Notes: a model not told the origin generated them from the sequence alone. A stretch of 64,000 nt of DNA from Campylobacter gastrosuis (GCF_030249845.1 NZ_JANURM010000003.1:1-64000); one strand, 5' to 3'. Shown: positions 1 to 8,539, numbered from the stretch's first letter. Numbers and translations are program-made.

Positions 1-1727
1 TCTGCGTCTGTGTTTGGTGGCAAAGTGCACAGATAAAGCGTAGTTGTGGCATTTGTTTCAGTGGCTATGGCTAGGTTATTCTTTTTAAATACGCATTTAA
101 AGCAATATATTTGCGTTCCACTACAAGGCCTTACTGCTTTTATGCAGTTTTGAAAGGTTGGAGTGGATAAAATAACATAAGCTAAGTCATAAGCATTTAT
201 GCCGATATTACACATATTAAACTCGGTAATTGCATTGCCAAAATAAGCATAAGAGGCGTTTTGACAACGAATGGCTTCGTTTAAATTCTCAAACTTACAC
301 TTATCAAAAATAATGGCTTGACTAAAACCTGAAATTCTTATGCCGTTTGTATTTACGCTATTAGTTGCAGCAGCTGTTGGTCTAGCCCCACTATTTGGTA
401 GCCACCTACCTTTAAACGTAACGCCATAAAAAAATGGTGCTTTTGTGCCTAAATCAAAGAAAAATAAGTAGTGGTTAGCTGGTAAGTTAGGTCCTGCTAT
501 AATTTTAAAGCCATTATCTGCTGTTGTTCTGCCACCATAAATCCTAAGAAATGATAAATCGCAACAACTAACATATACTTGCTGATTTATCACTATGTCG
601 CTTGTAAGATGAAGCTGGATATATCTATCAGTATGTGTAGCTTTGCGGTATTTAAGTGCTTCGGTAAAGACGGCATTAAAATCTGTAAAATGCTTAACTG
701 CTCCTTCCTTTTGCGAGGCTCCTATGCTCCAAATAATGTGGTTTGTAATTGGTGTTTGCTTTTCTGCATTATAGGTCGCTGTGGCTAACTTGGTGTTTAG
801 CTCGGTTTTGGTGGCAAAGGTTTGCTTTTCTGCATTATAGGTCGCTGTGGCTAACTTGGTGTTATCGGCGATTGTGATATTAGCCGTGCCGTCAAAGGCT
901 ACTCCGTTTATAGTCCTTGCGGTTTGTAGCTTGGTAGCACTGACTGCGTTAGCGTTAGCGTTTAGCTTGGTGTTTAGCTCGGTTTTAGTGGCAAATGTAG
1001 CTTTATCTGCGTTATAAGTCGCTGTGGCTAGTTTGGTGTTTAGCTCGGTTTTGGTTGCAAAGGTTGGTTTATCTGTGTTGTAAGTCGCTGTGGCTAACTT
1101 GGTGTTTAGCTCGGTTTTGGTTGCAAAGGTTTGCTTCTGGGCTGTGTAAGTTGTAACATCTAGTTTTGTATCAAACAACGCATTAAGCTTTTGTGAGCTG
1201 TAAGTTTGTGTGGTTGAAACGCTATCATCTTTTATAAAGCCGTCTGTTGTTAAGCTTTTAATGTTAGCAATGTCAGCAAGTCCCTCACGCACTGCATTAT
1301 TTAGTTGTGGTAGTTCTGTTTTAACATAACGCACTTCATTATAGTCGGTGTTAAATTGATTTAGCTTAGTCGTTATCTCACTTGCTCTTAAATTTGCTTC
1401 ATTTTTGCTTTGCTGTGCTTCGTTTTTTAGCGTGGTTAGCTCCTGCTTTTTTGTTGGTAGTGTAGTAAAAAACACACTCATCTCATTTAGCTTTGGCGTG
1501 GTCTCATCTATTCTTGTGTTTAGTGCGGTTATCTTTTGCGTGTGTGTGGTTATAGCACTTTGCATTTGTATATTCTTTGCGGTTACGTCCGCTTGAATTT
1601 GTTCTGCTTTGGTTTTAGCACTTTGTGCTTGTGCGGATTTTTCGCTTACCACTCTTGCACTATCTTTTATGTCTTGATAATTGCCTAAAATTTCTTTACA
1701 AATCTGCGTAAATTCTTTCTCAGCCAT
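1..1727 (-). CDS. Phage tail fibre / receptor-binding protein (C-terminus beyond window)
   Basis: An open frame runs leftward from an ATG at 1727 (AGGAG about 7 bases upstream) to the window edge without a stop, giving 575 visible residues. Residues 1 to about 150 are charged, Gln/Lys/Thr-rich and probably coiled-coil. About five repeats of 22 residues built on FATKTELNTKLATATYN follow. The last 240 residues alternate short hydrophobic strands with Asn, Cys and Gly (for example GVTFKGRWLP, IIFDKCKFENLNEAI), as in right-handed beta-helix host-recognition domains. Repeats of this type are common in phage tail fibres. It is the last visible gene of the leftward late operon. Receptor binding is inferred from architecture and position, not from a full-length match. 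Confidence 0.75.
   Translation of the reverse strand, partial: MAEKEFTQICKEILGNYQDIKDSARVVSEKSAQAQSAKTKAEQIQADVTAKNIQMQSAITTHTQKITALNTRIDETTPKLNEMSVFFTTLPTKKQELTTLKNEAQQSKNEANLRASEITTKLNQFNTDYNEVRYVKTELPQLNNAVREGLADIANIKSLTTDGFIKDDSVSTTQTYSSQKLNALFDTKLDVTTYTAQKQTFATKTELNTKLATATYNTDKPTFATKTELNTKLATATYNADKATFATKTELNTKLNANANAVSATKLQTARTINGVAFDGTANITIADNTKLATATYNAEKQTFATKTELNTKLATATYNAEKQTPITNHIIWSIGASQKEGAVKHFTDFNAVFTEALKYRKATHTDRYIQLHLTSDIVINQQVYVSCCDLSFLRIYGGRTTADNGFKIIAGPNLPANHYLFFFDLGTKAPFFYGVTFKGRWLPNSGARPTAAATNSVNTNGIRISGFSQAIIFDKCKFENLNEAIRCQNASYAYFGNAITEFNMCNIGINAYDLAYVILSTPTFQNCIKAVRPCSGTQIYCFKCVFKKNNLAIATETNATTTLYLCTLPPNTDA
770..1150. repeat. 66-bp in-frame tandem repeats in the tail fibre gene
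   Basis: The motif tttagctcggtttt occurs at 796, 973, 1039 and 1105, and gtggctaacttggtg at 781 and 847. Neighbouring copies are spaced exactly 66 bp apart, and one divergent stretch lies between 865 and 965. The period equals 22 codons, so gain or loss of a unit keeps the reading frame. Confidence 0.9.
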
Positions 1728-1729
1728 TT

Positions 1730-2431
1730 TTAAACTCCTAAAATTTTCTTACTCATAAATCTATCAAGTGCTTTTAAATCCTCTCTTTGATTTACTAGCA
1801 CATATCCACTGCCAATTGGCACGGCGTCTTTTAAATGTTTGCTAGGTAAAGTTTTGTTGTTTTGATAGTCAATAAAAAGATAAATAAATTTTCTATAATT
1901 TAAATTTTTAATGCGACTAACGTTAGCCATATAAAAATCAAGATTTGCTATAAACTTCTCATCCCATTCATAATACGGCTCTAAGCTATCGTTTATAACA
2001 TAAGGTTTTAGCCATCCGCGACGACCCAAAGCCATTTCAAGGTTATAACTCTCATCGCTAAAATTATTAAACTCATACTCCATTAACGCTCTTTTATATG
2101 CCATTTCATAGTTGTTTTTTAGCTCGTCCCCCCTTGCTCTTTGTTTTGCGATATGATAAACAAGTGCCATTAAAAGCATCTCATCTATAAAGTCTATCTC
2201 GTCATTGTCATTTTTTGGCGTTAAAAACTCTCTTACAAAGTATTTATCGTCAATGTCAAAGTCCTTTTTTAAATTAAGATAGTCAAGTTCTATTTTTTCA
2301 AGTGGTGTTACAGCTCTATGGATATCCTTTGCAGCTAATGCCATTAAAAGTTTCAACTCATCATCACCAGCTATCATCACATCTCCACGAGTTAAAATTT
2401 TATACTGCTCTTTAAACTCTAAAAAAGTCAT
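1730..2431 (-). CDS. Phage structural protein, putative head-completion/adaptor (233 aa)
   Basis: I do not recognise this protein by family. It has 233 residues, is mostly helical and charged, and has no signal peptide or membrane segment. It starts 42 bases downstream of the major capsid gene with the ribosome site AAGG, and its stop lies two bases before the tail fibre start, so it belongs to the leftward late operon. In tailed phages the gene after the capsid often encodes a head-completion or connector protein, and the size fits. The function is therefore inferred from position only. Confidence 0.5.
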   Translation of the reverse strand: MTFLEFKEQYKILTRGDVMIAGDDELKLLMALAAKDIHRAVTPLEKIELDYLNLKKDFDIDDKYFVREFLTPKNDNDEIDFIDEMLLMALVYHIAKQRARGDELKNNYEMAYKRALMEYEFNNFSDESYNLEMALGRRGWLKPYVINDSLEPYYEWDEKFIANLDFYMANVSRIKNLNYRKFIYLFIDYQNNKTLPSKHLKDAVPIGSGYVLVNQREDLKALDRFMSKKILGV

Positions 2432-2473
2432 TTTACACCTTTTATAAGCTAAGGCTTAAAAAGCCTTAGTCTT

Positions 2474-3400
2474 TTATACTTTTAGATTTTTAAGCCACGC
2501 AAAGGCAACTGGTGTGCAAACTCTTAGTGTAAATTCACTAATTATCTCTTTTTTGATAGCGTCATCGCTAGTTGGTATCTCTCTTGTTTTCATCGCACGC
2601 CAATTTACCTTAACAATATCATCGCTTCTATATGCGATAATCTCATTTTCGGCTAAAAATGGATTTAGGATAATTTTTATATTTGTCCCATAGCTTGAAT
2701 TTATAGCGAGCACTTCATCATCAAACTGCTTAACCTTGTAATTAGCCTGTTTATACTTATCAAGTAGCGCTAAAAGCTTATCATTTTGCGTATCTTTTAC
2801 CATTAAATATTGATAAGGGCGGTTTTTGAAAAAGCCAATTTTTAGTAAATTTCTAATGAGTTGCATATCAAGTTCAGCACCAGCAGCGTCAATGGTATTT
2901 ACAGATGTTGCAAAGCTCTTTAAGCCACCACACTTACCAGCTGTTAAGCTACCACCACTATTTACACGAGCCACCGCCGCTTGGTCGCTTAGTAAAATTT
3001 GCTCTATGCTAAGCTTATGTTCTAATGAGCTAAGCTCTCCTTGCGTTGCTAGTTTTGCCGAGCCATTTACTCTTGTGCTGTGCTCTTCTGTCCCACTCAC
3101 ACCATATCCATTTTTTACGATTTGAAAGTGATTTTTTAGGCTTGAACCTGTGAAGTATTTTATCTGTGCTGCTGCACCACCTTCAACGTGAGCATTATTT
3201 TTATCGCCTGTTGGTATCTCATCATAATACCAGCTATGTCCTAACGCTACGTTTGTGCTTCTATCCGCTGGCGCTGCCGTGCTTATCGTGCTTAAAAAAG
3301 GCGTTTGCTGCCAACCTATCCTTTTAATCGTGTTTTCAAGATACACGCCTTTTGTTCCAAAGGCCTCCTCACTTGTGATTAAACCGGTCTTAACTGCCAT
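2474..3400 (-). CDS. Phage major capsid protein, DUF5309/SU10-like
   Basis: The 308-residue protein opens with a short Thr/Glu-rich arm followed by NTIKRIGWQQTPFLSTI, and carries WYYDEIPTG, EGGAAA and NHFQIVKNGYGVSGTEEH. These resemble the DUF5309 family, which includes major capsid proteins of SU10-like podophages. The C-terminal half contains a beta-rich segment with NPFLAENEI and ends in LRVCTPVAFAWLKNL. A strong AAAAGGAG site precedes the ATG. It lies directly downstream of an acidic scaffold-like gene, the expected order for portal, scaffold and capsid. The product should build the icosahedral head. Confidence 0.8.
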   Translation of the reverse strand: MAVKTGLITSEEAFGTKGVYLENTIKRIGWQQTPFLSTISTAAPADRSTNVALGHSWYYDEIPTGDKNNAHVEGGAAAQIKYFTGSSLKNHFQIVKNGYGVSGTEEHSTRVNGSAKLATQGELSSLEHKLSIEQILLSDQAAVARVNSGGSLTAGKCGGLKSFATSVNTIDAAGAELDMQLIRNLLKIGFFKNRPYQYLMVKDTQNDKLLALLDKYKQANYKVKQFDDEVLAINSSYGTNIKIILNPFLAENEIIAYRSDDIVKVNWRAMKTREIPTSDDAIKKEIISEFTLRVCTPVAFAWLKNLKV

Positions 3401-3413
3401 TTTCTATCTCCTT

Positions 3414-3884
3414 TTAAAATAATCTTTTGTAAAAATTTAGTTTTTCGCTATCACTAGCCTCGCCTCTATTGATTTTTGATATCATCTCATCGCTATTAGC
3501 ACTGCCACTTATTGCACGTCCAGTATCAAACTCATCATCCGCACTCTTTTTGCCTTTAAAGTGCTTTAAGTAGATATTTTCTATCCCAACTGGTGTAAAT
3601 AATCTCTTAGCTAAGGCGGGATTTTCCTTTTGCACTTCTTTAATGTGTCCTAAAACATCGCTCATTTTAAAGTCTGGATACTCTTGCTGAAACTCACGCT
3701 CCATTTCGTTTAATGTGCGTTCTTGTCTCATCCTTGCAAAGTCCTCATACTCATCATCGCTTAGATACTTACCGCCACTTTGCGTCTCTTGCTTTGGCTC
3801 ATCTTTTGGCGTCGCTTGCGTTTCTTGCTCTTGCTCTATGGCTTCTTGCGTATCTATTTGTTCGTCATAAACATCATTTTGCAT
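3414..3884 (-). CDS. Phage scaffold-like acidic protein
   Basis: About 156 residues, very acidic, with a Gln/Glu/Thr-rich N-terminal third (QEAIEQEQETQ) and a helical, charged remainder. It ends EKLNFYKRLF, a basic-aromatic tail such as scaffolds use to bind capsid. I chose the ATG at 3884 rather than 3890 because AGGAG directly abuts the upstream ATG, whereas it sits six bases before the second. The start overlaps the end of the preceding gene. Composition and its place between portal and capsid suggest an internal scaffold. A protease fused to the scaffold is not apparent. Confidence 0.6.
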   Translation of the reverse strand: MQNDVYDEQIDTQEAIEQEQETQATPKDEPKQETQSGGKYLSDDEYEDFARMRQERTLNEMEREFQQEYPDFKMSDVLGHIKEVQKENPALAKRLFTPVGIENIYLKHFKGKKSADDEFDTGRAISGSANSDEMISKINRGEASDSEKLNFYKRLF

Positions 3885-4251
3885 TTTCATCTCCTTTTAA
3901 AACTAATTCATCGCTCTTTTTTGCTTCAAGTTGTGCGATTTTGTTTTTTAAGTCCAAATTTTCAGCCTTTAAATTTGCTATTTGTATTCTTAGCTCATCT
4001 ATGCTCTCATTTGTTATCGCCATAAGCTCACTTCTAGCCTTTTCATCCTTTGGCATTTTCTCCCACTCATTGCTATCAATGATGATGGTTGCTTTATTTT
4101 CTAAGTCATAAGCCACGATATCGCCTATTGCTCCACCACTTATTTGACCCACCTCTTTTTTGCCTTTTTGGCTACTCTCAAATATGCTAAGTCCATTACT
4201 AGCGTATGATTTGATTATGCCAAGCACATTAAATTCACTTCTTACACGCAT
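3874..4251 (-). CDS. Phage hypothetical protein with C-terminal coiled coil (125 aa)
   Basis: I do not recognise this protein. Residues 1-80 form a mixed domain (NVLGIIKSYASNGLSIFE near the start). Residues 85-125 are a clear leucine-heptad coiled coil (ELRIQIANLKAENLDLKNKI). It lies between portal and scaffold genes and overlaps the scaffold start by 11 bases, with a good AAGGAG site of its own. A structural or assembly role in the head is likely from position. It could be a second scaffold component or a decoration protein. Confidence 0.5.
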   Translation of the reverse strand: MRVRSEFNVLGIIKSYASNGLSIFESSQKGKKEVGQISGGAIGDIVAYDLENKATIIIDSNEWEKMPKDEKARSELMAITNESIDELRIQIANLKAENLDLKNKIAQLEAKKSDELVLKGDENAK

Positions 4252-4311
4252 TCTTACTCCTTAAATTTTTGTTATTTTAAAGATTACTTTTCTAATTTTT
4301 ATATACTTTTT

Positions 4312-6012
4312 TTATATCCCACCAGCTTTTAATGACGCCATTTCTAGCTCTTCATCGCTTGGCGTGCTCTCGCTTTGTGCTGCTTCATTCATCATCATTT
4401 CTTGATCTCTTGCTACTAGTTCTTGTTGTTGCTGTGCTAAGGCTAATTCTTGCTGTGCTTTTGCTTGATTTATAGCCATATCTATTTGCTCTATCGGTGC
4501 ATTTTCGCCCATTATGTTGCTTATTATCTCTTTTGCAATCACTCCTGCTAACTCAGGCGAATTTACTCCTGCTTGTCCTAGCATTCCAAGTAGGCTATTT
4601 AGCTGACTTACACGCATATCTTTGCTTATACTCGTGCCAAAATTTACCTTTATATCAAAGTCTAGTTTATTTCTTACACGCTCACTTTGTGTGCCGATTT
4701 TTTCTATTATTTGCATATCCTCAGTCGCTTTTATAAACTCATCATCACTGCTAAATTTATAAATTAGCTCTACAAAGTGCGTTGCGTATCCTAAAAGCAT
4801 TGTTTCTATCAGCGTTTGTATCATACTTTCAATGCGCGAGCTTGAAGCGGCATTTACTACTTGTAGTGCGGTGCTTGCCCGCCTATCGCTTGGGCTTGTT
4901 TGTCCAGTCATTACGCTATTTACACCAGTTGCTATCTCGTATTCGTGATTTAGCATATTTATTTCTTCGCTAAGCGGATAGGCTGCTACTGGTGGTAGTG
5001 GTTGGATTAGGTCGCTTACTCTTTTGCCTTGCATTGTATCGGTGCGGATAAATTTCTTATTTGCTACGATATCTGATATACTTATAGCACCTGCTGTTTT
5101 ATCCACGATATAAACTGGGTCAATTTGTCTTTCAACTATATTGATTTTTTGATTGCGTTTTATGTTGTATTCTTCTTGTATCTCAGCAGCTATCTCAGGT
5201 ATGCACGAGCCATAAACAGCTATTTCGTTTTCTCTCTCGTCAAGCTCAATGCTAGGCATTGCCTCTATGCAGTATCCAAAGTGAAATGGCAGTGTGCTAA
5301 ATTTCGCCTCTCTAACTAGCACGCCATTTGCAAAACTCTTTAATCTCCAAAATACCTCGCCATCCTTGCTGGTTTTTATGTAGATATCTTTCATCTCCAC
5401 ACGCTTACTATCTAGTTCATTGTGTGCGTAGATTAGTGCTGTATCTTTTTGTTTGTATTTTTTGTTTTTGATTTTCTCTTTTATCTCTCTAACACTTTGT
5501 CCCCAGCGATAAGCCACGTATTCTATGTCATTTATATCACTTGCACTCTTATCAAATGCTAGGTCGGTTATAGGTATAAATTTAGTCCTTATTGCGCGGT
5601 AAGTGCTATCATAATATAAGCTTACTATGCCAAGAGGTAGATACAAAGCACTTAATACCGCTTTGCTTAGTCCTATTCTATGCTCTTTGCTTTTCCACTT
5701 CTCTTTTAGCATTGCACTTAGTGCATTTGCTAGGATTAAATCATTATCACTTCTATATCCAACACGACTTATCTCAATAGGACAAACATCACTCATAAAG
5801 CTGGTTTTAAATATTGAGTGGATTATATTAATGGTGGTTTTTATAAGAGGGACGTAAAGCCTTGATTGGCTCTTTTCGCTGCTTTTTAGCTTTGAAGTGC
5901 GGTTATTGTCTTTATATTCGGCTCTATACGCTCTTTCACATTTTAAAAATCGCTCTTTTTGCTCCTCAAGGTTATTAAACGCCTCTTGTATCAGGCTAAG
6001 CTCGTCTAGCAT
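4312..6012 (-). CDS. Phage portal protein (head-tail connector)
   Basis: The 566-residue protein fits the size of podovirus-type portals, the dodecameric ring at the packaging vertex. It starts with a helical region (LSLIQEAFNNLEEQKERF) and has the early motif LYVPLIKTTINIIHS. The conserved stem/wing region is around residues 370-410 (ATGVNSVMTGQ, then ASTALQVVNAASSSRIESM), followed by a long helical C-terminus with a Gln-rich tail (AQQELALAQQQQELVA) typical of portal barrels. AAAAAGGA precedes the ATG. It heads the leftward head-gene operon. No terminase gene lies upstream, which is unusual. Confidence 0.8.
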   Translation of the reverse strand: MLDELSLIQEAFNNLEEQKERFLKCERAYRAEYKDNNRTSKLKSSEKSQSRLYVPLIKTTINIIHSIFKTSFMSDVCPIEISRVGYRSDNDLILANALSAMLKEKWKSKEHRIGLSKAVLSALYLPLGIVSLYYDSTYRAIRTKFIPITDLAFDKSASDINDIEYVAYRWGQSVREIKEKIKNKKYKQKDTALIYAHNELDSKRVEMKDIYIKTSKDGEVFWRLKSFANGVLVREAKFSTLPFHFGYCIEAMPSIELDERENEIAVYGSCIPEIAAEIQEEYNIKRNQKINIVERQIDPVYIVDKTAGAISISDIVANKKFIRTDTMQGKRVSDLIQPLPPVAAYPLSEEINMLNHEYEIATGVNSVMTGQTSPSDRRASTALQVVNAASSSRIESMIQTLIETMLLGYATHFVELIYKFSSDDEFIKATEDMQIIEKIGTQSERVRNKLDFDIKVNFGTSISKDMRVSQLNSLLGMLGQAGVNSPELAGVIAKEIISNIMGENAPIEQIDMAINQAKAQQELALAQQQQELVARDQEMMMNEAAQSESTPSDEELEMASLKAGGI

Positions 6013-6094
6013 AAACTATCCTTTTTAGTTTTTTGCTAGTTTATGCTAGGTTTTTCTAAATTTTATAAACTTTTATTGTTTTTTGTTTTTGTTG

Positions 6095-6170
6095 TATAAT
6101 TGTTCCCGAAATTCTAGGCGAACCTTATTTTGCAAGTGGGTGGTGGTATTATCTACCACCTGCGAATATT
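6095..6170 (+). ncRNA. Candidate small RNA with its own promoter and hairpin
   Basis: This lies in the 173-bp gap between the portal start and the toxin remnant. TATAAT at 6095-6100 is preceded by a T-rich stretch as in Campylobacter promoters. About 45 bases beyond the expected start there is a perfect hairpin, GGTGGTA (6142-6148), loop TTATC, TACCACC (6154-6160), followed by GAATATTTT. No open frame with a start codon fits. Promoter, short transcript and terminator-like hairpin together suggest a small RNA. The hairpin could instead end leftward transcription of the toxin region. Confidence 0.35.
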
Positions 6171-6185
6171 TTAAACTCATTTATG

Positions 6186-6484
6186 TTAATTGCTTTTTGT
6201 TTTAAATATACTCTTTAATTCATTATAAATTTTATCATTAGCTCTTTGATTAACTACTAAAACCAAAACGATAAGCTCACTCTCTTTGACTTGATACGCC
6301 AAACGATAGCCTAAATCTTTTAGTTTTATCTTATAAATGTCCTTATATCACTGAGCTTATCTTTTGCGACTTTTGGATTTTCAAGTCGCTCTTTTATCTT
6401 TTTTCTAAACTGGATTTTTATGCTCTCATCTAGTTTTTTCCATTGCTTTGCTGATTTTTCAGTAAATTCTAGGCTAAAACTCAT
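6186..6484 (-). pseudogene. RelE/ParE-type toxin, frameshifted
   Basis: Reading leftward from ATG 6484 gives MSFSLEFTEKSAKQWKKLDE and continues to a premature stop after about 52 residues. A second frame then continues as KDIYKIKLKDLGYRLAYQ to a stop at 6186. Joined, the two halves make a normal RelE-family toxin of about 98 residues, an mRNA interferase, with the usual YRLAYQ core. One missing base near 6345 explains the break. The start overlaps the antitoxin gene by 11 bases, as in relBE operons. The toxin is presumably inactive. Confidence 0.8.
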
Positions 6485-6686
6485 CTATATTATCAACCCT
6501 AATTCTATTTTGCTTTGAGTTTAACGCCCTATCTACCTCACGTGATAAAATTTCATCATCTACTTTGTCTGCTATTAGTTTTTTAATCTCACTTGCTAGG
6601 ATTATCTTACCATTTAGCCCTTTTACTATATCTTTTAATGCTGGGATATACTTTGCATCAACTCTTATATTTAAACTCTCTTGCAT
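6474..6686 (-). CDS. RelB-like antitoxin
   Basis: A 70-residue protein, MQESLNIRVDAKYIPALKDI at its start, with an N-terminal strand-helix pattern of DNA-binding antitoxins and an acidic C-terminus ending VDNIDEF. It overlaps the toxin start, the usual antitoxin-first order. In intact systems the antitoxin binds the toxin and represses the shared promoter. Here the toxin gene has a frameshift, so the antitoxin is an orphan. It might still neutralise a related toxin elsewhere, but that is inference. The exact antitoxin family is uncertain. Confidence 0.65.
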   Translation of the reverse strand: MQESLNIRVDAKYIPALKDIVKGLNGKIILASEIKKLIADKVDDEILSREVDRALNSKQNRIRVDNIDEF

Positions 6687-6747
6687 TTTTTAATCCTTTT
6701 TTGTAATATTATATCCATTTTTTTTAAATCTTTTATAATCTTTCTAT

Positions 6748-8121
6748 TTAATTATACGAAAGCCTAAATCCTAGTTTTTCGGCTTCACTTATAGTTTTTA
6801 TATAAAATTTGTTTTTTTGGTGCATTTTTATTCTATCATATTGTCCAACACCTGGCAAATGATAGATTTTTTCATTTGTATCTTTATTTGTATTGCATTT
6901 TATTTTTGGATAGTTATTGTCGTATGGTAATATGATATGTTCTATTTGCGTTCTTGCTATTTTGGCTTTTGCCTGTTCGTCTAAATTATCATAAACGCTA
7001 TATAGTCTTGCTATAACTTTTTTATTTGGGTTATCTTGTGTATAATCATTAAGATTGTCATTTAGTTGCCTAATGGTGTTATTGTGAATTTCGCTTTCTT
7101 CTTTATACCATTTGCATTGGATTATAATCATTTCATTTTTCTTTTTTGCTATTATATCTATGCCATCATCTTTTTTACCCATTATAATGCCATTGTATGT
7201 TACATCATACCCACTAATCTCATATAAATACCCAATATATCTTTCATATCTTGCTCCTATTTCTTCGGGCTTTCTAAAAGCCATCTCGTCTTCGTATCTA
7301 TCTAAAATTTTTTGAGCGTATTGTTTTGGATTTTGCTTTTTAATAAAACTATCAAATTCTTTTTTGCATATTTTACACTTGTGAGGGCTAAGATATGCCA
7401 TTTTTTTATTATGCACACAAGGGCGGTAATATTGTTGTTCTAAATATACTGCTTGGTCTAAAATATTTTTTAATATATCGTGTTTTTGTATTAAAAGTTC
7501 AAAGCTATCCCCAATAGGTACAAGGTTTTTATTATATGTGCGGACACTAGATAAATAGTTATCTATTTGAGATAAATTAAAATTTCTAAACTCTAATGTA
7601 AAATCATTTGTTTTATCTATAAAAAAATCTATTTTTATAGAATTTATTTTTTGTATATAATGTTCGGTTTCTTGACTTAAAGTTTGCCATAGTGTCGCAA
7701 TTTCACTTTGTTTTTTTAGCATTTCCTTAAAAATAGTATATCTATACTTTAGCTCATCTGTGGTCTCATCTTCTCTTGCTTTGTTTTTAATTTGTATATA
7801 CTTTTCTTTTATTGCAATATATTCATCTATTTTATATCTCTTAATATATTCAGCTTTGCTTGGCAAAATTTTTTCTCTATCAACATATTGTTTTATTTGA
7901 TAGTCAAATTGGTTTATCTGGGCTATCCGTTCTGCATTTATAAGGGGGTCTTTGATTAGTATTTTTTCAAAATAGTTTGTTAAAAAAAATAATATTACCG
8001 AAATAGCAATACCATACCATGGTAGTAACGAATTTTTACTTTGCCCTAATAACAAAAAAGAAAACCACCCTATAATAACAGCAGCCCCTGCCAATAGGTA
8101 TACAAATATTTTTTGCCACAT
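6748..8121 (-). CDS. Membrane-anchored Mrr-type restriction endonuclease-like protein
   Basis: 457 residues with an unusual layout. Two hydrophobic segments (about 5-25 and 33-49) come first, then a helical region (60-230). A putative zinc site follows (C235, H237, H248, C249, C252). A C-terminal Mrr_cat-like PD-(D/E)XK nuclease domain (about 285-400) has GIDII with Asp322 and IIIQCKW with Gln335 and Lys337. Its ATG overlaps the stop of the upstream repressor (TAATG), so the two are co-transcribed, probably in the lysogen. Mrr-family enzymes cut foreign or modified DNA. A role in superinfection exclusion or defence is inference; the substrate is unknown. Confidence 0.7.
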   Translation of the reverse strand: MWQKIFVYLLAGAAVIIGWFSFLLLGQSKNSLLPWYGIAISVILFFLTNYFEKILIKDPLINAERIAQINQFDYQIKQYVDREKILPSKAEYIKRYKIDEYIAIKEKYIQIKNKAREDETTDELKYRYTIFKEMLKKQSEIATLWQTLSQETEHYIQKINSIKIDFFIDKTNDFTLEFRNFNLSQIDNYLSSVRTYNKNLVPIGDSFELLIQKHDILKNILDQAVYLEQQYYRPCVHNKKMAYLSPHKCKICKKEFDSFIKKQNPKQYAQKILDRYEDEMAFRKPEEIGARYERYIGYLYEISGYDVTYNGIIMGKKDDGIDIIAKKKNEMIIIQCKWYKEESEIHNNTIRQLNDNLNDYTQDNPNKKVIARLYSVYDNLDEQAKAKIARTQIEHIILPYDNNYPKIKCNTNKDTNEKIYHLPGVGQYDRIKMHQKNKFYIKTISEAEKLGFRLSYN

Positions 8122-8516
8122 TATTTATCGCATTCCATAGCCTTTTTTATTTTGATAAGCCTATCTTTAAATTCTTTTAGTATTTTACCATTACCATAAT
8201 CTTTAAACAGCTTTATAAATTCCATTAGCTCACTATCAACTTGCGTCTGATGAGAACTTACAATACTCCCATTATTTGAGCCATTGACTATTATTCGGTT
8301 TGTGTTGTTTGAAATATTTACACCTGTTTCTAAAAATGTAGGTGATACATTTAGCTTATTTGCTATTTCTAAGAATTTTCCTTTTGGTATTCTTTTTCTA
8401 TCTTTCCAAGTGGTGAGCGTATTATATGGTATTTCTAAAATTTTACACATTTGCTTATCAGTTTTTACGCACAAAATAGCTCTTATTCTAGCCAAAACAG
8501 CTTCTAAATTTTCCAT
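8121..8516 (-). CDS. Phage CI-like repressor 1
   Basis: 131 residues. The N-terminal 65 are a CI-type helix-turn-helix (TDKQMCKILEIPYNTLTTWK). A linker rich in Asn and Ser follows, then a helical C-terminus (ELMEFIKLFKDYGNGKILKE). There is no LexA-type peptidase domain. I start at ATG 8516, since AAGG lies nine bases upstream; the GTG at 8525 would sit directly on that site. The C-terminal tail closely matches repressor 2 (8628-9008), so the genes are paralogues. It probably keeps lytic genes off by binding the sites around 8540-8580, and it is co-transcribed with the downstream nuclease. Confidence 0.7.
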   Translation of the reverse strand: MENLEAVLARIRAILCVKTDKQMCKILEIPYNTLTTWKDRKRIPKGKFLEIANKLNVSPTFLETGVNISNNTNRIIVNGSNNGSIVSSHQTQVDSELMEFIKLFKDYGNGKILKEFKDRLIKIKKAMECDK

Positions 8517-8539
8517 TTTTGCCACCTTTTAAGTAAATT

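Noticed and set aside
770..1150. CRISPR-like array
   Set aside because: The repeats are contiguous, 66 bp long and in frame within an open reading frame; there are no spacers.
579..1596. Plus-strand frames of 69 and 63 residues at the left edge
   Set aside because: They are antisense to the open tail fibre frame, Cys/Phe-rich, and lack ribosome sites.
8517..8525. GTG start for repressor 1
   Set aside because: The AAGG site directly abuts the GTG, whereas it is well spaced for the ATG at 8516.
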